A stretch of 64,000 nucleotides of DNA from Phymorhynchus buccinoides (lineage: Eukaryota; Mollusca; Gastropoda; Neogastropoda; Raphitomidae): assembly GCA_017654935.2 (NCBI GenBank), contig CM065701.1:1928609-1992608 (forward strand), read 5' to 3'. This document shows, in pieces, positions 56,580 through 64,000 of this stretch (position 1 is the stretch's first letter; each line of letters starts with the position of its first letter). A program made the translations under genes and the position numbers. The notes beneath the pieces were generated by a model, which saw only the letters and a program-made list of their open reading frames with translations, did not search any database and was not told where the DNA came from.

Positions 56580-57480
56580 AACAGTCTCAAGGTCAAATGT
56601 CGAAGTCAAAGTCAAAAGGATTCAAATGTCTCCCACTGCATTCCTTAGGTCCTGCTGATCAAGAATATATATGGTTATGTGGGTGTAAATCCAGCGGTGT
56701 CTGAACAACTAGCAGCCACTGTTAAAAAAAGAGAAGTTCAGAAGTTCAAAAGTCAAGGTCAAGGTCATTATGATAATCAATACTTTGCACCACACATGAC
56801 CTTGAGGCAGTCAACATTGAAGCCTGTAACTAAAAAAAAAATGTGGAAGCACTTAGTCATGAAGTGAAGACAGCAAACAAAGTTGACAGGTTGTAAATTT
56901 TCTTCTTGTGAGCACAGTTCACAATCAGTCCAAAGGTCAGTGGGAGAGAAACAGTGGGAGTTTTTACCAATTTGACACCTCCAAGGCCTATGTCCTTGAC
57001 CTTCATTGGCATCCAATATTCAGAATAACCGTGAGCCAATACTTCCCCATACCAAGTTTGAACATTGTAAATCAAACGATGTGAAAGAAGAAATGTCATT
57101 TTCAAGGTCAAAGTTCAAGGTCAAGTCAGCATGTTATGTGTGTTTTTCTATGGGACCATCCCTACACCCTGATATACCATCCCACTAAACTGATTTCAAG
57201 CCATTCTGTCCAGAGGTACAGCTTGGACATGAAATATATAGCAGAAAGGAACATTCGGTTTTATGAGTCTCCCTTGGCGGATATTTGTACTCAAAGTTCA
57301 AAATTCTGGATCTGAATAGGTTGCGTGATGTTGATCAAGAATATATAGGTTATAGGGGTCTACAGCCAGCGGTTTGGGCACAATCGCCTGGACAGACAGA
57401 CAGACACCGACACACACACACCACCGACACACCGACACACCGACACACACACACACACACACATATATGACTGTCTGTCC
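56580..57480. repeat. Dispersed repeat rich in AAGGTCA half-sites
   Basis: AGGTCA/TGACCT half-sites occur near 56590, 56757, 56763, 56797, 56934, 57000, 57105 and 57117, several as TCAAGGTCA. The phrase CTGATCAAGAATATATATGG recurs near 57331 as TGATCAAGAATATATAGG, so the region contains two or more diverged units of about 680 bases. It ends with a CA tract. Confidence 0.6.
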
Positions 57481-57799
57481 CGCGTCCAAGGCCAAAAGCC
57501 GAAATATTGGGAATAGTCTACATTCTTTCTTGTTAGTTTTCATTCTTTTTTTGTTGGAGGCTGTCAAGAGACAGCCTCCTATTAGCATTGGGTAAGGAAT
57601 CATGTGACTTTTGCTCGTGGAGATCACGTGATTTTGGCCAGTTCTACAGGGTCATGGAGGGTCACGTGACTTGCTTGGCGTATCAGAGTTGTCTTCCCTT
57701 TGTCACTGCAGTTGTCTGCCCTTGATAACCTCATGAATATGCATTAGCCTAACAGACTCGTGACCAGAAACATGTTAGCCTTGAGAGTGCTGTGACTGC

Positions 57800-58041
<242 letters not shown>

Positions 58042-58619
58042 AAAGTCTCCATCTGTCTCTCAGGTTCCTTGTTTCATTACTCAGAAACAAAACTCTTTCT
58101 TTCTCCCCCCCCCCCCCCACCCACCCTGGGTGTGTGCCTGTGTAAGTGTTAGCCTACTGTGCTGTGATGTTGAACCATGCTTTTTCTATGCCTAAGTCTC
58201 TTATAGCTTACAACAATGCTTGCGTGTGTGCGTTGTGCGTTAGCAACCTTGTTTCCACTGGAGTTCGTGTCGTCTGCTTAAACTTGCATGTCCACACTGC
58301 TAAACAATTATGATGTATAGCATACGAACAGCATGCAAAACATTTGCAGAATTTTGAAAGCCAAACGATTTTACATTAAAGTTGTGTATTACGCTTCTGC
58401 AAAGAGTATTGTGAAGAAAACAAATTTTGTGTTGTCTTATAGTAAAAACCAGGCGTGAATTGTATGATAATAAAACCACAAAGGTACTATAAATAGAGTT
58501 ATCGTGACCTCATTTTCTTGAAGCCACTGCTCACGTCGCGGGTCAAATAGACCCAGACTTTTATATAGTCAAAAGTAGCACTTAGCTGTTCATTCCTATT
58601 CCAAATGTGCGGGTCTAGG

Positions 58620-58684
58620 CTGCACACACATCCGTGTGTGTGTGTGTATGCACGAGCGCGTGTTTGTGTATGTGCGCGCATGCG

Positions 58685-58723
<39 letters not shown>

Positions 58724-59605
58724 TATGTGTGTGTGTGTACATGTGTGTGTGTGAAACGTGCGCATGTGTGTGTGTGCACATGCATGTGTGTGCGCACGTG
58801 TGTGTGAGTGTGTGCGTTTGCACGTATGTGTGTTCGCGCGCGCATGTGTGTGCGCACATGTGTGTGTGTGTGTGCTCGCATGTATGTGTGTGTGTGTACA
58901 TGTGTGTGTGTGTGTGAAAGCGTGCGCATGTGTGTGTGCACATGCATGTGTGTGCGCACGTGTGTGTAAGTGTGCGTGTGCACGTGTGTGTGTGTTCGCG
59001 CGCGCACGCGTGTGTGTGTGTGTGCGCACATGTGTGTGTGTGTGCGCGCACGTGTGTGTGTGCGCGCACGTGTGTGTGTGTGTGTGCATGTGTGTGTGCA
59101 TGCATGCCTTTCTTTGCGTGTGTACGTGTGCACGCGCGCGCAAGCTTGTGCCTGTGTGTGCACGCATGCGTGTATGCGCATGTGTGTTTGCACGCGCGTG
59201 CGTGTGTGCACATGTGTGTGTGTGCGCTTGCGTGCGTGCATGTGTGTGCGCTTGCGTGTATGCGCATGCAAGCCAGTGTGTGTGCGTGTGTGCATGAGCA
59301 CGTGTGCGTGTGCATGCGCGCACGTGTGTGTGTGCATGTGTGTGTGTGTTCGTGCGCACGCGTGTGTGTGTTCGTGCGCGCGTGTGTGTGTGCACACGCA
59401 CGTGTGTGTCACTGTGCATGTGTCGTGTGTGTGTTCGTGCGCACGCGTGTGTGTGTTCGTGCGCGCGTGTGTGTGTGCACACGCATGTGTGCGAATGCAC
59501 ACGCACGTGTGTCAGTGTGTGCATGTGTGTGTGTGTGTTCGTGCGCACGCGTGTGTGTGTGTTCGTGGTGCGCGCGTGTGTGTGTGCACACGCATGTGTG
59601 CGATT
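58620..59605. repeat. Compound (GT)/(GCGC) microsatellite, about 1 kb
   Basis: Alternating purine-pyrimidine sequence (TGTGTGCGCGCA-type) throughout, open in several frames on both strands as Cys/Val or His/Thr repeats. Strong potential for Z-DNA. A 36-base flanking phrase (ATTTTACATTAAAGTTGTGT ATTACGCTTCTGC) occurs on both sides, at 58369 and 59602. Confidence 0.93.
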
Positions 59606-59835
59606 TTACATTAAAGTTGTGTATTACGCTTCTGCAAAGAGTATACTCAGTACTGTTAAGGAAAGCTGTTCATTTTGCTATTACTCGGATATTAGAAACA
59701 AAACGCTTTCTTTCTATATTACTTGGCATTTATAAATTCATCAAACCCTTTATTTTGAAGAAATACTTACGGATGGATTTTACATTCTTCTATCCTCACG
59801 TTCTTTTATCAGTTCACAATTCCTTGACCCCCACC

Positions 59836-59866
<31 letters not shown>

Positions 59867-60116
59867 CTTTTTCATTGATGCACACACTACCATTGAGAGA
59901 CTCATGAATATGCGTTAGCCTAGCAACTGACCAAAACAGTTAGGTAGGCTTAGTGATGCGACTCTCTTTGTGCTGTGGTGTTGAGCTATGGAAGCAGGGT
60001 CAGTCCCTGTAGGCCTAGGCCTAGTACAAAGGTTAGCAGACGGACACAATCAGTTGGCAGTGAAAGATGAATACGAGCCAAGTTGGTTCTTTTCAGTTTT
60101 ATTCACACAACTGTAG
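59606..60116. other. Intergenic DNA with a poly-C run
   Basis: Poly-C at 59827-59860. No gene seen. Confidence 0.5.
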
Positions 60117-60372
60117 TCTCTCTCTGTGTCTTTCTCTCTGTGTCTGTCTTTCTCTGTCTCTCTCTCTCTCTCTGTGTCTGTCTGTCTCTTTCTCTCTGTG
60201 TCTCTGTCTCTCTCTCTCTCTCTGTCTCTCTCGCTCTGTCTGCCTATCTCTGTCTCTTTCTGTCTCTCTGTCTGTCTCTCTATCTCTCTGTCTGTCTGTC
60301 TCCCCTGCTCTCTCTGTCTGTCTCTCTGTTTGTCTCTCTGTCTGTCTGTCTCTCTCTCTGTCTGTCTCTCTC

Positions 60373-60404
<32 letters not shown>

Positions 60405-60470
60405 GTCTGTCTCTCTTTCTCTCTCTGTCTCTCTATGTGTGTCTATGTGTATCTCTCTCCGTCTCCGATG
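60117..60470. repeat. (CT)/(CTGT) microsatellite
   Basis: TCTCTCTGTCTGTC-type tract; open frames are low complexity. Confidence 0.95.
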
Positions 60471-60541
60471 ATTAATCTTCCGTTCCCAGGAAATCAAAAA
60501 CTAGTCGTTTGTTATAGCCTGTTCTTTCATTTTGTCATTTT

Positions 60542-60694
60542 AAGGGCCAGCCACACGTCCAGTAAAATCGCACGACTGTACGATACGATTCGATCACGTG
60601 ATCTCGAAGAACACATGTGATTCGGGCTTCGAGACCACGTGATCGAATCGTATCGTAAAGTCGTGCGATTTTAGTGGACATGTGGCTGGCCCTT
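60542..60694. mobile_element. Foldback MITE, family C copy 1
   Basis: Near-complete palindrome: arms AAGGGCCAGCCACACGTCCA ... CGATACGATTCGATCACGTG and reverse complement. A second copy is at 62319-62481. Ends AAGGGCC/GGCCCTT. Confidence 0.9.
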
Positions 60695-60764
60695 AATTTT
60701 ACCCTACCAGTTTTGTATGCGAACAGGCAGGTTAAGTACGCACACACTGAATTAGAACAAGGGC

Positions 60765-60838
60765 CAGTGTGTGTGTGTGTTGAGTGAGTGGGTGTCACAC
60801 TGTGTGTGTGTGAGTGGGTGTCACACTGTGTGTGTCAC

Positions 60839-60878
<40 letters not shown>

Positions 60879-61020
60879 ACACTCTGTGTGTGTGTGTCAC
60901 ACTCTGTGTGTGTGTGTGTGTGTGTCACACTGTGTGTGTGTGTGTTGTTCTTCAGTTTGACATCCTTCCACTAAAAGTGTGTGTGTGTGTGAAGACAATG
61001 TGTGTGAATTCTCTGTGTGT
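60765..61020. repeat. (GT)n tract with CACACTGTGTG palindromes
   Basis: GT repeats interrupted every 20-40 bases by GTCACACT, giving small hairpins. Confidence 0.9.
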
Positions 61021-61333
61021 GAGTGCATTAAAATCTAGTCGTAGCTTATGGCATACCGAACGGATTTAGTGACATGAGAGTTTAGTACCGTCTTTACTAG
61101 CCTATATTTACAGCCAAGTGACTATATAATACGCACTTATACAGTACAGGGATTCGTCTGGGGTTCAAACCCTCACAAAAGTGTCATTTCTTCCCCCCCC
61201 CCCCCCCAATAAATCTTTCATTCTTACCAAGCCTTCAATAAATATCACTTTTATTTGTATTGTAAACAAAGATGTAAGGTCTCTTTCTACATCTCTGTTG
61301 TAAACTATCCCCTTGGTGTCCGGGAGTGCTTGC

Positions 61334-61336
<3 letters not shown>

Positions 61337-61395
<59 letters not shown>

Positions 61396-61450
61396 CGTGC
61401 GTGTGCGTGCATGTGTGTTTGTGCATGCGTCAGTGTGTGCGTGTGTGTTT
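61337..61450. repeat. (GT)n/(GC)n microsatellite
   Basis: About 50 bases of GT then GCGCGCGCGTGCG. The rest of 61021-62318 is unique-looking AT-rich DNA with a second GT tract at 61995-62042 and no supported gene. Confidence 0.93.
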
Positions 61451-62318
61451 GCAAAGGTGCGTACGTTCGTAGGTGTGTCAACATTCCTGGCGATGTTGCC
61501 TAGAAAGACCTAGTCTAGGCCTATTGTAGTCCACACAAAACTTCACATGTTTGATCATTTATTCCACATTGGCTACGGGTACGGCGTTGCTGCAACACTC
61601 AGACCATGTTCAGGGATAGTAACTCTTCCTATTCAAAATTTTTGTCAGCAAATGTATTTTCTTATTTCGTATATTTAGCGCATCTTGGTCAGGAATAGGG
61701 ATAGGGCTAGGAACATCAGTGTCAGAGTGAATGTTAGTAGTTTTTAAGACTGACATTTGCGCACAATGTATGCGTCCCGTGGATTGAGCGACGTACCCGT
61801 AGCGGAATGTAAAATACGGGCCCGTACTCCTAGCCCCTGCCAATTTATTTATTTTCCATTTCATTGGACTTTACTGGCACTCTGGTGCTTATGCATTTAT
61901 TAAATCAATTCAGATTATGAAAAACGTGTTTGGTGTGTTAGTTCTTATTTTCACATCTTTTCGTCCAAAGGTGGTATTAGGCGGGGGAGAGAGAGTGTGT
62001 GTGCGTGTGTGTGTGTGTGTGTGTGCGCGCGCGCGTGCGTGTTATGTTTGTCTGTCTGCCTGTGCAGCCTTTTTCCATTACCCTGTGGTAGGCAAGTCTT
62101 GATTTTGTGTGTTACTATTAATGACGACACACTTTAATTGACCCTTATCACCAGGCCTTCTAGTTCTAGATAACGTTAACAGATTTTGCGCACATTATTA
62201 TTCGTGAACTCGAACCAAAGCTTTCCAGGCGATAGCAAAGTGAGACCTGGTACAGTTTGTTCTTTTTGTGAATGATAACGACTCTCAAACTATGATGAGG
62301 AATTTGCATTGGCTTCCA

Positions 62319-62481
62319 AAGGGCCAGCCACACGTCCAATACAATCGCGGCACGACTATACGATACGATGATTCGATCACGTGTTCTCGATGCGCGCGCC
62401 AATCACATTTGTTCTTGGAGACCACGTGATCGAATCGTATCGTACAGTCGTGCGAATTTAGTGGACATGTGGTTGGCCCTT
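62319..62481. mobile_element. Foldback MITE, family C copy 2
   Basis: Same termini and arms as 60542-60694, with small insertions in the left arm and a different loop (GATGCGCGCGCCAATCAC). Confidence 0.9.
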
Positions 62482-62644
62482 TAGCGCTGCAACCGAGAGG
62501 GGTTACGTACGTGTAGCTGGCCTTTGGGGACCTCCACAAGAATCTGAAATATGACGAGTAGAGAGTCCCAACGCCAGAGTCCTGGAGTCCTCTTTGCCCA
62601 GAGAATCGGGATGTAGCCTACTCAAAACAAGGCTTCTCTGCCTT

Positions 62645-63125
62645 GGCATAAGGCTGTATCGGACCAATTAACAAGCTAAAACTCCAAGGCTACATCAAAA
62701 TGTTATGTTCTGCATAGTTATGCAGGGGATTGTCTTTAGCCATGACAAGCTCCTAGCATGACATAAATCAGTCCAAAATCCACGTGGCTGGGTAATCAAA
62801 AGCGGTCACACACGTACTGTTCTCATCCCTAGCTGGTGCATGGGGAAGACGGGGTAAAAAGCGCATGGGCGGGTAAGAAGCCCACCCCAATTATCTCATG
62901 AAATGAAGCAAATTTCAGTCTCATTTTGCCCATGAGACGAGCGTTAATGTCTAGCATTCGTCTCATGGGCAAATTTGACTGAAATTTTCTTTATTTCATG
63001 AGATAATTGGGGTGGGCTTCTTACCCGCCCATGCGCTTTTTACCCCGTCTTCCCCTACCTTAGTGTTCATGTGATTCGGCTGTTGGGATGATCCCTGGAG
63101 TCTTTAAGCCAGGGCACGACAACAA
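62645..63125. repeat. SINE-like dispersed repeat, copy 3, split by a palindrome
   Basis: 62645-62841 and 63056-63125 together match the repeat at 13519-13806 and 29725-30045. The break lies between GCTGGTGCA and TTAGTGTTCA and holds the 214-bp palindrome. Confidence 0.8.
62842..63055. mobile_element. 214-bp near-perfect palindrome (foldback element)
   Basis: Arms of about 97 bases begin GGGGAAGACGGGGTAAAAAG and end with its complement CTTTTTACCCCGTCTTCCCC. A loop of about 15 bases is centred near 62950. It sits inside SINE-like copy 3, so it inserted later. Confidence 0.9.
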
Positions 63126-63710
63126 CACAAGGCTTCTCCACCACAAAACAAACATTCCAGCCCAGCCCTCCGGAACAGCATATAATATGCCTTCTCTGCT
63201 ATCTGGATGTCATAGTCGGTCACGAAAGACCGCCGTACAGGAAGGAAAAGATAAAGGGGGATAAGCGACTCTTGAACTCTACATGAGCACATTACTAGTG
63301 ATGCTCTCCCTTTCACATTTTCATACATAAGCCTGCCTACCAGTGCATAACGTGTGTGCTCCTCCCTCACCACTGGGAGTCGTTGGACTTACAGGCTGAC
63401 AGGACGTACAGCGACTTGGATCAACTCTGCACACCGGGGCACCCAAGCAGTGGACTCTGGCTGTGTTTGGTGATGGCACAGGGACCCGGATCGACTATTT
63501 CTTCAGCCCATCTGCGACGACATCAACTCCCCGCGGGTACGGAGCAGGATGCCTGGTGGTCCTGAAGACAGCCTTTGGAGGGGAGGTTTGCTCACCAACA
63601 CCAGCGACAAGACGAGCGGTCTACAGGAGCATTGTCCCCCCTGGCTCAGAGGAGGGGAGGCAGACATGTCTTCCTGCCCCAACAAAATTCGAGCAAGCCA
63701 GCAAGCGAAA

Positions 63711-63715
<5 letters not shown>

Positions 63716-63760
<45 letters not shown>
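63716..63760. repeat. (GA)n microsatellite
   Basis: Short AG tract. It is followed at 63785-63955 by a partial fourth copy of the SINE-like repeat (GTGTGGCTGCC, CCATAGTGTTCAA, GATCCCTGCAGTC). Confidence 0.9.
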
Positions 63761-63762
<2 letters not shown>

Positions 63763-64000
63763 CAATGACTCAAATGACTCAAATTCCCCCGAAGACAGAG
63801 TGTGGCTGCCTATGTGATGCGCGGCGGGGTAATAAAAAACGGTCACACACGTAATGATGTTCTCATCCATAGCTGATGCACTTGCACCATAGTGTTCAAA
63901 TGTTTCAGCTGTAGGTATGATCCCTGCAGTCTTATAGCCAGGGTACACCAAACAAAACAAACAAACAAAAATGACTCAAATGTTTAATGACGAAAGCCAA

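Noticed and set aside
58499..59907. Cys/Val-rich and His/Thr-rich open frames up to 349 codons
   Set aside because: Both strands are open because the tract is alternating GT/GC; typical microsatellite artefact.
63399..63768. Coding-like frame on plus reading WTLAVFGDGTGTRIDYFFSP and onward
   Set aside because: Composition resembles coding sequence but all three plus frames are open here, no family was recognised, and it runs into a GA microsatellite. Left unannotated; a homology search of 63399-63710 would decide.

Overview
This is a eukaryotic, intron-rich and repeat-laden nuclear window. It is most likely from a marine mollusc, probably a gastropod. That placement is an inference from animal-type GT-AG genes, Jockey/CR1-like LINE fragments, many TTAA-flanked MITEs, long CA/GA/poly-C tracts and minisatellite-filled introns; nothing in the sequence fixes the species. 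There are no operons, CRISPR arrays or bacterial features.

Two protein-coding genes are recognised, both on the minus strand. The main one is a complete glycogen synthase gene (GYS, family GT3). It runs from an ATG at 51761 to a TGA at 12995-12997, with 15 coding exons over 38.8 kb. The joined exons give 2,076 nt (691 codons plus stop) with no frameshift, and all 14 introns are GT-AG. The N-terminal PKA-type Ser8 site, the catalytic E-X7-E pair (Glu519/Glu527), the glucose-6-phosphate arginine cluster (588-600) and the C-terminal four-residue phosphorylation ladder (647/651/655/659/663) are all visible. At the left edge, positions 195-305 hold the first coding exon of VPS72/YL1; the rest of that gene lies outside the window.

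The most unusual feature is in the GYS introns. At nine of the 14 introns a tandem repeat starts at an exon-intron boundary, and its unit contains a piece of the neighbouring exon, usually with its splice site. These are exon 2 acceptor (64 bp), exon 3 acceptor (73 bp), exon 4 acceptor (28 bp), exon 5 acceptor (partial exon copies), exon 6 donor (about 43 bp), exon 7 donor (about 94-105 bp), exon 10 donor (68 bp), exon 12 acceptor (about 95 bp) and exon 13 acceptor (about 120 bp). The gene therefore carries on the order of 80-90 decoy splice sites next to the real ones. The seven exon 12 decoys all carry Val where the true exon has catalytic Glu527.

Layout: 1-6.8 kb is VPS72 exon 1 and intergenic DNA with LINE fragments and a 0.2-kb inverted repeat pair. 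From 6.9 to 13.0 kb lies a LINE tail and AT-rich DNA downstream of GYS (3'UTR or intergenic) with MITEs. From 13.0 to 51.8 kb lies GYS with its arrays, a 2.45-kb solo LTR (24312-26764), a 2.8-kb insertion (18113-20917), TTAA MITEs (one inserted in another) and a broken zinc-finger transposon exon (38990-39241). From 51.8 to 64 kb lies the GYS promoter and gene-poor DNA dominated by microsatellites, LINE ends, foldback elements and SINE-like repeats.
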